The notes: generated by a model not told the origin, from the letters alone. 64,000 nt of DNA from DASYKT01 sp035995185 (GCA_035995185.1 DASYKT010000012.1:35892-99891); one strand, 5' to 3'; counted from the first letter of the stretch, positions 17,078 to 25,237 are shown. Numbers and translations are program-made.

Positions 17078-17365
17078 ATGATGGAAATCCAAAGAGACGA
17101 GCACGGGAAAAAGGGTGCTTTTTATATTGAAGAAAATGGTGAATGGGTCGCCGAGATGACATACGTCAAAACCGGCGATAATGAGATAACTATCGACCAC
17201 ACTGAGGTCGATAAAAAACTGCGCGGCGAAGGCATCGGGCGCGACCTCCTCGCAGAAGCCGTAAAGTACGCCCGGGCCAATGGTTTAAAGGTCAAAGCGA
17301 CCTGCAGCTACGCTAAGATCGCGCTTTACGAAAATCCTGAATTCAAGGACGTTCTGGCTGACTGA
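17078..17365 (+). CDS. Short GNAT-type N-acetyltransferase (YjdJ-like)
   Basis: 95 residues from the ATG at 17078 (or 17081, adjacent). The core is the acetyl-CoA-binding loop LRGEGIGRDLLAEAVKYARA, followed by KVKATCSYAKIALYENPE. This is the minimal GCN5-related domain often annotated as a small N-acetyltransferase of unknown substrate. The start is supported by AAAGG 2-5 bases upstream; a longer frame from 17042 has no SD. mqnA begins 6 bases after its stop, so they are probably an operon. Confidence 0.85.
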   Translation: MMEIQRDEHGKKGAFYIEENGEWVAEMTYVKTGDNEITIDHTEVDKKLRGEGIGRDLLAEAVKYARANGLKVKATCSYAKIALYENPEFKDVLAD

Positions 17366-17371
17366 TATCAA

Positions 17372-18181
17372 ATGCCGGTTCCGCGAATCTCAGCCTCCAG
17401 CTATTCCAATACAGCGCCGCTGGTTTGGTCATTTCTTTACGGGCTAAACCACGGCAAAGTCGAAATAATTTTGGACAACGCCCCTGCCCGCTCGGCCGAG
17501 CTGCTGGCGCAGGACCGTGTAGACGCAGCGCTCGTACCGGTCATCGCCTACCAGACGACCCCGGGCCTGCGGCTGGTGCCTGACGTCTGCGTCGGCGCAA
17601 AGGAAAGGGTTCGCAGCGTGGCCCTGGTCACCCGCGGCAAAGAGCTGTCTGACGCAAGATCGGTCGCCCTCGATATCTCTTCAAAGACATCCGTTACCCT
17701 CACCAAGATCATTTTTCGTGAATTTTTAGGCTTTGAACCGGAATGGATAGAGGCCGCGCCCGATCTGGATAAAATGCTGAGCGATGCGGACTGCGCTCTG
17801 TTGATCGGCGACCCGGCTCTTAAATTGTCGGCTCCGTCAGGTGGTTCGGGTAGCTCCGAGCTGCGGGTTTTTGACCTGGCCGAGCTCTGGAAACATTACA
17901 CGGGTTTTGGCTTTGTTTTTGCGATGTGGATGACGCGCGCTCAAAAGCTTGAGCTCGATTTTGCCGCCGCCCGGGACGAAGGCCTGGCCCATATCGACGA
18001 AATAGTTTCGAATTATGAAAAGGAAATAAAACTGCCGCGCGAGGATTTTAAGACTTATCTGACGGAGAATATCAGTTACTCAGTGGACGATTCGATGCGC
18101 CGGGGAATGGAGCTTTATTTCGAGCTTGCCTATAAAAACTCACTTATCGCCCAAAACAGGCCCCTGCTGCTGCTGGACTAG
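17372..18181 (+). CDS. mqnA: Chorismate dehydratase MqnA (futalosine pathway)
   Basis: 269 residues, family length. MqnA converts chorismate to 3-enolpyruvyl-benzoate, the first step of the futalosine route to menaquinone. Sequence support: RISASSYSNTAPLVWSFLYG at the N-terminus, VDAALVPVIAYQ, VALDISSKTSVTLTKIIFRE, DCALLIGDPAL and DLAELWKHYTGFGFVFAMW, all typical of the periplasmic-binding-protein-like MqnA fold. No signal peptide. It has no SD and follows the acetyltransferase gene by 6 bases. mqnC is 3.9 kb downstream on the same strand. Confidence 0.92.
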   Translation: MPVPRISASSYSNTAPLVWSFLYGLNHGKVEIILDNAPARSAELLAQDRVDAALVPVIAYQTTPGLRLVPDVCVGAKERVRSVALVTRGKELSDARSVALDISSKTSVTLTKIIFREFLGFEPEWIEAAPDLDKMLSDADCALLIGDPALKLSAPSGGSGSSELRVFDLAELWKHYTGFGFVFAMWMTRAQKLELDFAAARDEGLAHIDEIVSNYEKEIKLPREDFKTYLTENISYSVDDSMRRGMELYFELAYKNSLIAQNRPLLLLD

Positions 18182-18276
18182 AACGCCCACTGGTACAGCA
18201 TTAACCAGGCGGCTATGCCGACAAACAACACCAGCGCCATGTCACTGCCTTGAAATTTGTTCTCTCTGCTTCTCAT
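18178..18276 (-). CDS. Candidate 32-residue single-pass membrane peptide
   Basis: A short frame, ATG at 18276 and TAG overlapping the mqnA stop by 3 bases from the other strand. It would encode a basic/polar start (MRSRENKFQGSD) and one hydrophobic segment (MALVLFVGIAAWLMLYQWAF), a typical small membrane protein layout with positive-inside charge. A weak AAAGG lies about 10 bases upstream. Too short for similarity judgement; it could be chance. Confidence 0.45.
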   Translation of the reverse strand: MRSRENKFQGSDMALVLFVGIAAWLMLYQWAF

Positions 18277-18368
18277 TTTCGTTCTGCCTTTCGTGAAAAA
18301 CTGCCTTCACTTAGATAACGCGTAAAATTAGAACGAAAAGTATCAACAATTTTGCAAAAAAATATTTA

Positions 18369-19304
18369 TTATCGTTTTTCCTGTTTGGTGTCTGACTTAC
18401 GCCAAAACTGCACGCTTATACTTTGTCCGGGCAGTGCAACACCGTTATAAATGAAATAATTGCCAGTTTTCTCAAATCCTTTGCCGTTGGAAACAAACCA
18501 TTCTTTTAATTCAAATTGAATGTCGTCAGCGGTTTCGATTTGTAATCTAATATTTTTAGTCAAACCAGAAAGCACTGTGCTGTAAGCGCCCGGAAGATTA
18601 ATAATTTCGGAACGTTCGAAAATAATGTCAGTTCCCTTATTGGTTTGAAGTTCATATTCAGGCTCCGTTTTTTTCCATTCATTCAAATTAATAAGAGGAA
18701 GTGTTAGAAGTCCGTTTTTAACAAGTTGCTCCAGCTCAATCCCCTCATAAACTTTTGCTCCTACGATGGTAACTCTATCAAATCTGGGAAGTTTTTTGGC
18801 CGTATTGAACAAGTGCATGTTTTCCAGCTCCTGCTGAATACTGTATTCGAAAGGCTGTGATTTTAGTCCATAGATGGTGTACTTTATTCTCACCTTTAAA
18901 ATAACCTGATCTGGCGGCATTGATCTCTCAGGGACGATTTGCCAGGTGGCCTCATAATTTCCCCGCAACACATCTCTTTGGAAAACTTGAGTCTTCGTTT
19001 TATCCCAAACAGACTGGGGAACGCTTTCACCGATCATCAAACCAACGGCATCTGAAAATCGTTGAAAGTCTAGTACATTCCCATATACTACGGTCACTAG
19101 TCCTGCAACCGCAAAAGCTATTCCTATGTCACGACAAAAATCCTGAAAGAAACTTTTCCAATAATTCTCCTTTTTTTCATTCCATTTTTTTAAACAGATT
19201 GATATTACAACGAAAAAAACGCCCCCAGCCAGGACACCTATAGTTAATCGTCCTATTACGTCAAGACTCAAAAGAACTACATTCAATGAAAGCACTTTAT
19301 CCAT
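18369..19304 (-). CDS. AT-rich orphan protein with two membrane segments
   Basis: 311 residues from the ATG at 19304, chosen because GGAGGG lies 6 bases upstream; the longer frame to 19424 has no such site. Two N-terminal membrane segments (about 8-32, DVIGRLTIGVLAGGVFFVVIS, and 56-76, DIGIAFAVAGLVTVVYGNVLD) are followed by a ~230-residue soluble region predicted to be beta-rich (YEATWQIVPERSMPPDQVIL, then KVRIKYTIYGL). I recognise no family. The gene is markedly more AT-rich than its neighbours and has an isolated position, suggesting acquisition. The membrane-anchor plus soluble-domain plan is shared by many stress and defence effectors, but nothing here proves such a role. Confidence 0.78.
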   Translation of the reverse strand: MDKVLSLNVVLLSLDVIGRLTIGVLAGGVFFVVISICLKKWNEKKENYWKSFFQDFCRDIGIAFAVAGLVTVVYGNVLDFQRFSDAVGLMIGESVPQSVWDKTKTQVFQRDVLRGNYEATWQIVPERSMPPDQVILKVRIKYTIYGLKSQPFEYSIQQELENMHLFNTAKKLPRFDRVTIVGAKVYEGIELEQLVKNGLLTLPLINLNEWKKTEPEYELQTNKGTDIIFERSEIINLPGAYSTVLSGLTKNIRLQIETADDIQFELKEWFVSNGKGFEKTGNYFIYNGVALPGQSISVQFWRKSDTKQEKR

Positions 19305-19535
19305 TGCTAGCCCTCCAGTTTTACTTTTTTTATGCGCTTCTAATAGATATGTATAAAGCAATACTTTCGTTTCATTTTCTTTTAAGGATAAAACGCGTAT
19401 TAGACGGATATAACGGCTATGCACGCATATCTAAGCTAGCTATAGCATTACTAAACTGTTATGGAATCGACTTTTTAGGACATTTTGACGATCAAAATAG
19501 CCGCCGAACAATTAATAATATCCGTGACCGCGCGC
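19305..19535. other. AT-rich intergenic region
   Basis: Contains the presumed promoter of the AT-rich membrane protein gene. No gene or clear repeat is seen. Confidence 0.4.
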
Positions 19536-19564
19536 AAAAAAGCCCCGGCAAATCTTGCCGGAGC
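19536..19564 (-). terminator. Rho-independent terminator of the CHRD/FG-GAP gene
   Basis: On the minus strand, GCTCCGGCAA pairs with TTGCCGGGGC (one G-U) around a 3-base loop, followed by TTTTTT. It lies 25 bases after the stop codon of the CHRD protein gene. Confidence 0.9.
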
Positions 19565-19588
19565 TTTCTTATCTTAATTTACGCTAAA

Positions 19589-20992
19589 TTAACGCGCGTC
19601 AAATGTAGCCGGCGGGAAATCACCCCTGATGCCCCACTGGGTACCGAACCCGTTATTAACAAAGCTGCTGAAGTACCAGAAGAAGCTGGCGGATCCGACA
19701 GTTGCCCCGTTACGATAGACCGAAAAATCGGTCCGGGCATCGCCGTCGTAATCGCCCTGTGTCGGCAGATCGGCGCTGAATCCGAACGTCTGTGCCTGTA
19801 CCTGGCCGTTAGAGCTCTTCAGCACCCACCAGACCATCGGCGAAGTAGCGGTCGCACCGGTTCGCGCCACGCAGTAGTCGTATTTGCCGTCGCCGTCATA
19901 ATCGCCCGGAAGTACGTAATCGCTGGTAAAATTACCCCAGTTCTGATAGGTAGTAACGCCATCCGAACTGCGCAGCACGATAAAGGAATTGTTCGACGGG
20001 TTACCCGTGAATCCGAACCGGTACAGGCACAGGTCGAATTTGCCGTCGCCGTCATAATCGCCCGGCGCCGGGGTGTCACCGGTGGAATTGTCCTCGGTAT
20101 TTCCGGTCGTTCCGAACTGCGTTATTCTTACCTGCCCGCTCGCGCTCTGCTGGATATACCAGACAGCCGGATCTCCTATGTTTAAGCCGCGGCGAAATAC
20201 CGCCACGTCGGTTTTACCGTCACCGTCATAATCGCGGTTGACCGCCTCGTCACCGGTTGTGCCGAAAAAGGCCCTGCCCACGGTACCGTTCGAAGAGAAA
20301 AGCACCCAATGCTCACTTTGGCCGTTCGGAGTATTTGCACCGTCACGATAGATGGCCAGATCGCCTTTACCGTCGCCGTCATAATCGCCCGGCGCCGGGA
20401 AATCCTTGTTGACATCGCCCCACGGTTCGATCTGCACGCCGCTGGTAGTGTTGTTATTGTAATAGGTTATCTGCGCGACACCCGGAGGGGCGATATTAGG
20501 AAAGCGGATGATGCTCGGGTCCTGTTTGCCGTCGCCGTCATAATCTACCGGGCGCGTGATGCCCAGCTGGCCCCGGATCTCGCCGTTGGGAAAATTAACG
20601 CTGTGGACATTTACATATCCCTGGTGAGCGCGAAGTTGGGCGATCTGCGTCGGGGTGATCGAACGCGTGCCGGAGATCGTTCCGGATGTTCCGCCGACGG
20701 CGCCGAAATCGATCACTACCGAGGCATTGGCCCCGATGGCAGCGGGCGCGTGTATGTGAGAGAGAGTCTGCGCACTCGTCAACCCGTTAAATACCACAGT
20801 GAAGGTAATAGTACCCGCACCTTCATTTAGAAAAACCCGCGCATAACCCGTCGCACTGGTGGCTGCGGCCGGCACCTGTTGGGCGCCGTTAAGGTATGCA
20901 ATGAAATTCTCGGCCTTAGCTGTGGCTGCCGAGGCTGCAAACATAAACGTCAAGATCGCTATCCTGATAAAACTTGCTTTCCTATTGTTCAT
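19589..20992 (-). CDS. Secreted CHRD-domain protein with FG-GAP/VCBS-type repeats
   Basis: 467 residues from the ATG at 20992, giving a signal peptide ending ATAKA. A CHRD domain (about 28-125) shows FIAYLNGAQQVPAAATSATG, LSHIHAPA and HSVNFPNGEIRGQL. Then come six FG-GAP-like repeats, each with a DYDGDGKxD calcium-loop motif (VDYDGDGKQD, GDYDGDGKGD, RDYDGDGKTD, GDYDGDGKFD, GDYDGDGKYD, GDYDGDARTD), spaced about 60 residues and predicted to form a beta-propeller-like unit. Probably cell-surface or secreted with a binding or adhesion role. A strong terminator follows. The upstream SD is AGGGAG. Confidence 0.88.
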   Translation of the reverse strand: MNNRKASFIRIAILTFMFAASAATAKAENFIAYLNGAQQVPAAATSATGYARVFLNEGAGTITFTVVFNGLTSAQTLSHIHAPAAIGANASVVIDFGAVGGTSGTISGTRSITPTQIAQLRAHQGYVNVHSVNFPNGEIRGQLGITRPVDYDGDGKQDPSIIRFPNIAPPGVAQITYYNNNTTSGVQIEPWGDVNKDFPAPGDYDGDGKGDLAIYRDGANTPNGQSEHWVLFSSNGTVGRAFFGTTGDEAVNRDYDGDGKTDVAVFRRGLNIGDPAVWYIQQSASGQVRITQFGTTGNTEDNSTGDTPAPGDYDGDGKFDLCLYRFGFTGNPSNNSFIVLRSSDGVTTYQNWGNFTSDYVLPGDYDGDGKYDYCVARTGATATSPMVWWVLKSSNGQVQAQTFGFSADLPTQGDYDGDARTDFSVYRNGATVGSASFFWYFSSFVNNGFGTQWGIRGDFPPATFDAR

Positions 20993-21203
20993 AACTCCCT
21001 CTCTTCTGATTAAGTAAAACAATAACATTATAGAACTGAAGCACTTGATGAATTGTCGCATCAATTCGGTACTGCAAATTTTTCAAGTATATCCGCTAAC
21101 TATACTATAATCCGTGGGTTTGTGTCTAAAAACTTTCGCGATGTTTTCTCCCTTGTATGATGCGGCTTTCCCGGTCAAAGGTTTGGGCAGCCCGGGTATG
21201 ATC

Positions 21204-21243
21204 AAAAAGGCCGCGAAACTCTTTTTTGAAAGTTCTCGCGGCC
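21204..21243 (-). terminator. Rho-independent terminator of the small Cys-rich gene
   Basis: On the minus strand GGCCGCGA pairs with TCGCGGCC, extended by AACT/AGTT, and is followed by TTTTT. It lies 28 bases after the stop of the gene at 21271. Confidence 0.85.
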
Positions 21244-21270
21244 CTCGCTATCATCATTTAACCTGGATTT

Positions 21271-21570
21271 CTATGGGCCGCAGCAAAGCGGGCAGCAGCC
21301 TCCTTCATCCTGCAGGTGATACGGAGTCGGAACGATTCCCCATTGAGTACTTCCGTTACAGCCGATGATCTTGGCTCCGACCAGGTGCGTGTAGGTCGCA
21401 TCGTCGTAATAATAATTTTCGATTATGTGACAAGGACCGGCACATGCTTTAGTCGCATTATCCAGGTTAGTGCCTCCCAGTGAAAAGAAACCCAAAAGGG
21501 CGAATATCATCAGACACAAAACCAAACGGTTCGTGATAATTGACCTTAATTTGGCAATTGTCCTTAACAT
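21271..21570 (-). CDS. Small secreted Cys-rich protein
   Basis: 99 residues. An N-terminal hydrophobic signal (about 15-32, LVLCLMIFALLGFFSL) is followed by a mature domain of about 55 residues: CAGPCHIIENYYYDDATYTH, LVGAKIIGCNGSTQWG and TPYHL. The YYDDATYTHLVG...GCxG...WG pattern resembles small exported DUF6289-type proteins. The end is unusual: GGCCPLCCGP with four Cys, giving seven Cys in the mature protein, an odd number. AGGAGG lies 8 bases before the ATG, and a terminator follows, so it is an independent transcription unit. Function unknown; it could be a secreted peptide or precursor. Confidence 0.8.
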   Translation of the reverse strand: MLRTIAKLRSIITNRLVLCLMIFALLGFFSLGGTNLDNATKACAGPCHIIENYYYDDATYTHLVGAKIIGCNGSTQWGIVPTPYHLQDEGGCCPLCCGP

Positions 21571-22085
21571 CTTTATAACCTCCTATTTTTGTGAAAGAAA
21601 TGGGATAGTTGGCTCGGGAGCTGCCATAAAGGCCGTTAGCCGATGTTAACGAACACCAGAAAGCGAAACAGCGATATCTTTATCTTCACTTCACCAAAAA
21701 ACAGATCGGGAAACGGCCGAAGACGTTTTTCGAAGTTTTTTTGCGGCCTGAAGCACTGAATATCACACCCGCAGAGTGAAAGCAAGAGTTTTTAGTAGTC
21801 GATAGTTCCTAAAGTTGTGGTGCCGGCAAGGTATTTACCCTTCGGAATAGCTGATAACTGATAGCTAACAGATGATAGATCGGATCTCTCATCTATCAGC
21901 TATGATCTTTTATCTATTCCGAAACAACTTTTCTTGTGTCTGTTTCATTTTGCACCACAAAATCAGGACACTGAACACACCAAAACACACGAAAACGTCA
22001 TTTCGCAAGGCCCCGGCTCAGCTGCTTTTAGCGGCAAAAAGCAATTCTGCCGGTCTTCTCATTTTTATTTGATAAACTTTTCACA
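21571..22085. other. Intergenic region with family E repeat
   Basis: Contains the minus-strand promoter region of the small Cys-rich gene and a family E repeat at 21841-21927, then a short 'cacaaaatcaggacactgaacacac' tract. An open plus frame at 21872-22072 runs through the repeat and is probably not a gene. Confidence 0.5.
21841..21927. repeat. Repeat family E copy 1
   Basis: A low-complexity inverted repeat made of 'gatagct', 'gatgatagat' and 'atctatcagctat' words, framed by ttcggaatag and ctattccgaa. Related copies: 29510-29584 and 38467-38560. Confidence 0.7.
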
Positions 22086-22100
22086 TAAAATCTAAAGCTA
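22086..22100 (+). promoter_or_regulatory. Candidate leaderless promoter of mqnC
   Basis: TAAAAT at 22086-22091 ends 9 bases before the A of the mqnC ATG, which puts the transcription start at or a base or two before the start codon. There is no SD. The -35 region (TTTTAT) is weak. Confidence 0.5.
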
Positions 22101-23245
22101 TGGTCACGGATATTCAACCCATTTTAGATAAAGCGGTCGCAGGCATTCGTATCAGCGCCGAAGAATGCACCGCGCTGCTCGAATCGAAAGATTTCGTCCG
22201 CATCGGCTTGGCCGCGCACCAGATCCGCGAGCAAAAAAATCCCGCGGATATCGTGACCTACATCATCGACCGCAACATCAATTACACGAACGTCTGTAAT
22301 GTGGTCTGCACCTTCTGCGCTTTTTATCGCCGCCCCGGCAAACCCGACACCTACGTGCATTCGATCGAAGAGATCTGCAAACGCATCGATGAGACTATCG
22401 AGCTGGGCGGCACCGGCGTTTTGATGCAGGGCGGCCTTCACCCCGATTTCAACATCGAGTGGTACGAAGACCTGCTCTCGACGCTCCACGCCAAATATCC
22501 GAAGTTTCAGCTGCACTGTTTTTCCCCGCCGGAAATTCACAACATCCACCTGATCAGCAAGCTGGATTACGAAACCATTATGCGGCGGCTAAAAGCGGCG
22601 GGGTTGAATTCCCTGCCCGGCGGCGGCGGCGAAATTCTCGACGACGAGGTGCGCAAGCGCGTCTCGACCAAATGCAACACGCAGGAATGGCTGGATGTGA
22701 TGCGCGCCGTTCACAAGGTGGGATTGATCTCGACCGCGACGATGATGTTCGGCATCGGCGATAAGATCGAGCACCGCGTCCGTCACCTCCAAAGGATCCG
22801 CGACGTGCAGGACGAAACCGGCGGCTTTACCGCTTTTATCCCCTGGACATTCCAGCGCGAAAACACCGCGCTCGGACGCAAGATCACCGAAGAACCGACC
22901 GGCATCGACTACCTGCAGATGCTCGCCGTCTCGCGCATCTTTCTGGACAACGTCCGGCACATCCAGGCCTCCTGGCTGACACAAGGGTTAAAGCTCGGGC
23001 AAACGGCGCTGCGCTTCGGCGCGGACGACATGGGCTCGATCATGATCGAAGAGAACGTGGTCTCCGCCGCCGGCGCCAGCACCTGCGCCAACGAACGCGA
23101 CCTCCGCTACCAGATCCGCGAAGCCGGCTTCCGCCCCCAACAACGCGACATCCTCTATAACTTTGTTGATCGGGAAGAGATCGCCGAAGTGGATAAGTCG
23201 GATTCAATGCCGCTCAAAAATCTCACCGTGGCGTTCGCGGACTAA
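22100..23245 (+). CDS. mqnC: Cyclic dehypoxanthinyl futalosine synthase MqnC
   Basis: 381 residues, family length. Radical-SAM enzyme of the futalosine menaquinone pathway, which cyclises dehypoxanthine futalosine. The 4Fe-4S motif CNVVCTFC is at C66, C70 and C73, directly after YIIDRNINYTNV, and the adjacent FYRRPG fits MqnC. Other family blocks: GGTGVLMQGGLHPDFNIEWY, CFSPPEIHNIHLISKLDYE, LPGGGGEILDDEVRKRVSTK and GFTAFIPWTFQRENTALG. MqnE is excluded by the NYTNVC pattern and the absence of its N-terminal motif. Together with mqnA it shows that quinones are made by the futalosine route; mqnB, mqnD and mqnE must lie elsewhere. The -10 box suggests a leaderless mRNA. Confidence 0.93.
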   Translation: MVTDIQPILDKAVAGIRISAEECTALLESKDFVRIGLAAHQIREQKNPADIVTYIIDRNINYTNVCNVVCTFCAFYRRPGKPDTYVHSIEEICKRIDETIELGGTGVLMQGGLHPDFNIEWYEDLLSTLHAKYPKFQLHCFSPPEIHNIHLISKLDYETIMRRLKAAGLNSLPGGGGEILDDEVRKRVSTKCNTQEWLDVMRAVHKVGLISTATMMFGIGDKIEHRVRHLQRIRDVQDETGGFTAFIPWTFQRENTALGRKITEEPTGIDYLQMLAVSRIFLDNVRHIQASWLTQGLKLGQTALRFGADDMGSIMIEENVVSAAGASTCANERDLRYQIREAGFRPQQRDILYNFVDREEIAEVDKSDSMPLKNLTVAFAD

Positions 23246-23291
23246 TTGTGGAGCGCGGGCATCCTGCCCGCATCTTGCGCAGCGAGTTCTT

Positions 23292-23399
23292 GTCAGTACC
23301 GGGAACGCAGTGACCGGCTCTGAGCGAAGCGAATTGTCTTTTCTATTCGCGTGGGACGAGCGCAAAAAAACAGCCGGTCACTGCGTTCCCGGTACTGAC
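23292..23399. repeat. 28-bp perfect inverted repeat (REPIN-like)
   Basis: Arms at 23292-23319 and 23372-23399 are exact reverse complements (begin GTCAGTACCGGGAACGCAGT) around a 52-base spacer containing ctgagcgaagcg. No second copy is in the window. Confidence 0.85.
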
Positions 23400-23456
23400 T
23401 TCATCGCCATTGCTATCATTCTTTTTCGCGGATTCCTTTTTAAAATGGAGAAAGAG

Positions 23457-23513
23457 AGAACCACCCCGTCATGCGAAGCGCATGCCACCCCTCCTTCGTA
23501 AGGAGGGGAGTTT
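23457..23513 (-). repeat. Palindromic repeat, family A copy 4
   Basis: Family A in the opposite orientation: gagaaccaccccg, a hairpin around gcgaagcgc, then CCCCTCCTTCGTAAGGAGGGG and 'agttt'. The first hairpin's loop and stem differ from the other copies while remaining self-complementary, which suggests selection on structure. Confidence 0.75.
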
Positions 23514-23540
23514 TGTCGCTCGTTATTTTGTACTAAATTG

Positions 23541-23871
23541 TTCTGTTGCGTGCGGCAGAAAACGACCCGGCGACGGTTCGCGCGTAGGAGTTTACATGCT
23601 TTGACGGTTTCTCCAGATATGCTTCTCAGCTCACTAACTGCAGGCAAACATACCGCCCATGCCCTGCAGCCGGCTTGCACGTTTTCTAACTCACTGTGCC
23701 CACATGCAAGAGAGGCGGCACAGCTAGCTTTCATTAATGTCCGTCCGTGATTTCCGCTGAAAGCGCGCGCCCACGACTGGTGCCTCCCTCTTTATTACGG
23801 GCCGGAAAGGCTGGCCCGGCATGCTCAGAGTCTCTTCCGTCAAAGTCGAGTTTCTGCAGCACGCAACAGAA
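23541..23871. mobile_element. 331-bp MITE-like element with 21-bp terminal inverted repeats
   Basis: The left end (23541-23561, TTCTGTTGCGTGCGGCAGAAA) and right end (23851-23871) are reverse complements at 20 of 21 positions. Inside are further palindromes such as GGGCCGGAAAGGCTGGCCC (about 23800-23820). There is no transposase frame and no clear target-site duplication. It could be a non-autonomous mobile element or a structured non-coding RNA. Confidence 0.55.
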
Positions 23872-23978
23872 TGATGAGAGTGTAAGACGTTTAGGTGTTA
23901 AGAGCGATAGGGAATTTTGGCGTTTGTTTAGTTTGGTGAAATTTTGTGGTTTTACTTTTAGCGGGTTCTTTTACACCC

Positions 23979-24183
23979 GATAGCGTCGGCGTCAGCGATG
24001 AGGTCAGAACCCGAAGCGGTAGCGAGGGGTTTATTGTCCTCAAACTGCATCTATCGTTTTCAGAAATGAAGCGAAGGAAACCCGGTCGCTACGGCTCCCG
24101 GTTCTGACCTCATATCACCGAGATTCGATTAACCGATACTTGCAGCCGGAGCATCGGCTCACGCCGACGCTACTGACCTCATC
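23979..24183. repeat. Nested large inverted repeat
   Basis: Outer arms TAGCGTCGGCGT (23981-23992) and ACGCCGACGCTA (24161-24172); inner arms ATGAGGTCAGAACCCG (from 23998) and CGGTTCTGACCTCAT (24099-24113). Outer and inner arms both continue into 'gaggtca/tgacctc'. It resembles the REPIN-like elements but is larger. It ends about 80 bases before the next gene. Confidence 0.7.
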
Positions 24184-24262
24184 CCACTGGAGTTCGCGTA
24201 GCCTTTGAACATCCTTACGCCATCAGTTATTCTTTTCTTATCAACAATAAAGGGGAGAATAT

Positions 24263-25150
24263 ATGGAACGTAAAACCGCAGACGAATACCCGCAGGAGTT
24301 ATTGGACCTTTTTCACGAGTACCAGCACGGCGATATGGACCGCCGGTCGTTCTTAAATCATGCGGCCAGGTTTGCCGTCGGCGGGCTGACGGTCGCGGCG
24401 ATCTTTGAGAGCCTGACCCCAAACTACGCCTGGGCGCAGACCGTGCCAAAGGACGACAAGGACCTCAAAGTAGGCTACGAGACCGTGGACTCGCCCGCCG
24501 GCAACGGCTCTATCAAGGGCTACCTGGCGCGTCCCGCCAAGGGCAAAAAGTTTCCCGCCGTGCTCGTCATTCACGAAAATCGCGGCCTTAATCCATATAT
24601 CGAAGACGTGGCGCGCCGCCTGGCCAAGGCCGGTTACATGGCGTTTGCCCCGGACGGGCTGACCTCCGTCGGCGGCTATCCCGGCAATGACGAGGCGGGC
24701 GCGGCGGCCTTTCGCACGGTAGACGGCAAGAAGATGACCGAGGATTTTGTCGCCGCGGCCAAGTGGCTCAAAGCGCGGCCCGACAGTAAAGGTAAACTAG
24801 GCGCGGTCGGTTTCTGCTTTGGCGGGGGAATGGTCAACCAGCTGGCTGTCCGGCTCGGCAGCGACCTTAATGCCGGCGTCGCCTTCTACGGACGCCAGGC
24901 CGGCGCCGACGACGTGCCAAAGATCATGGCGCCGCTGATGCTGCATTACGCCGGCAACGATCAGGGCGTCAACGCGGGCATCCCGGCCTATGAGGCGGCC
25001 TTAAAAGCTAACAACAAAAAATACGAGCTCTTTATGTACGACGGCAAGCAGCACGGCTTTCATAACGACACTACGCCGCGCTTCGATGCCGAAGCCGCCA
25101 AACTGGCCTGGGACCGCACACTCGAATTCTTTAAAAAGAATCTCAAGTGA
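24263..25150 (+). CDS. Exported dienelactone-hydrolase-family protein
   Basis: 295 residues. A twin-arginine-like signal near residues 31-58 (MDRRSFLNHAARFAVGG, then AWA) precedes the hydrolase domain, so export by Tat is likely. The catalytic set is Cys in GAVGFCFGGG, Asp in YAGNDQG and His in KQHGFHND, with the early HENRGLNPYIEDVARRLA motif. Members hydrolyse dienelactone or act as broad carboxymethylene hydrolases; the natural substrate here is unknown. AGGGGAG lies 6 bases before the ATG. It is followed 87 bases later by an SRPBCC gene. Confidence 0.9.
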   Translation: MERKTADEYPQELLDLFHEYQHGDMDRRSFLNHAARFAVGGLTVAAIFESLTPNYAWAQTVPKDDKDLKVGYETVDSPAGNGSIKGYLARPAKGKKFPAVLVIHENRGLNPYIEDVARRLAKAGYMAFAPDGLTSVGGYPGNDEAGAAAFRTVDGKKMTEDFVAAAKWLKARPDSKGKLGAVGFCFGGGMVNQLAVRLGSDLNAGVAFYGRQAGADDVPKIMAPLMLHYAGNDQGVNAGIPAYEAALKANNKKYELFMYDGKQHGFHNDTTPRFDAEAAKLAWDRTLEFFKKNLK

Positions 25151-25237
25151 TCGGCTAATTGGAATAGTTCGGCATGCGGAGTACAGGGTCTATTTACAAT
25201 AAATTCTATTTGATTTATCAAGGAGGTTAAAGCAATT

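Larger units (their letters stand above)
23246..24262. other. Repeat-rich gene-free region
   Basis: About 1 kb with no convincing gene. In order it holds a 'gcgggcatcctgcccgc' hairpin, a 28-bp perfect inverted repeat, a family A palindrome, a 331-bp terminal-inverted-repeat element and a large nested inverted repeat. Each is listed separately. Open frames here (for example minus 23378-23734) cross several repeats and are probably not genes. Confidence 0.6.

Noticed and set aside
21872..22072. 66-codon plus-strand frame
   Set aside because: Lies within the family E repeat and the mqnC upstream region; no SD, no family resemblance.
23457..23513. CRISPR-like repeats
   Set aside because: The family A, B and D repeats are palindromic and scattered; there is no regularly spaced array and no cas gene.
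23378..23734. 118-codon minus-strand frame (MKASCAASLACGHS...)
   Set aside because: It spans the 28-bp repeat arm, a family A palindrome and part of the 331-bp element, so it is probably repeat sequence read as a frame.
23541..23871. Integron attC site or tmRNA/RNase P RNA
   Set aside because: Core sites of attC (GTTRRRY/RYYYAAC) and the conserved cores of tmRNA and RNase P were not seen.
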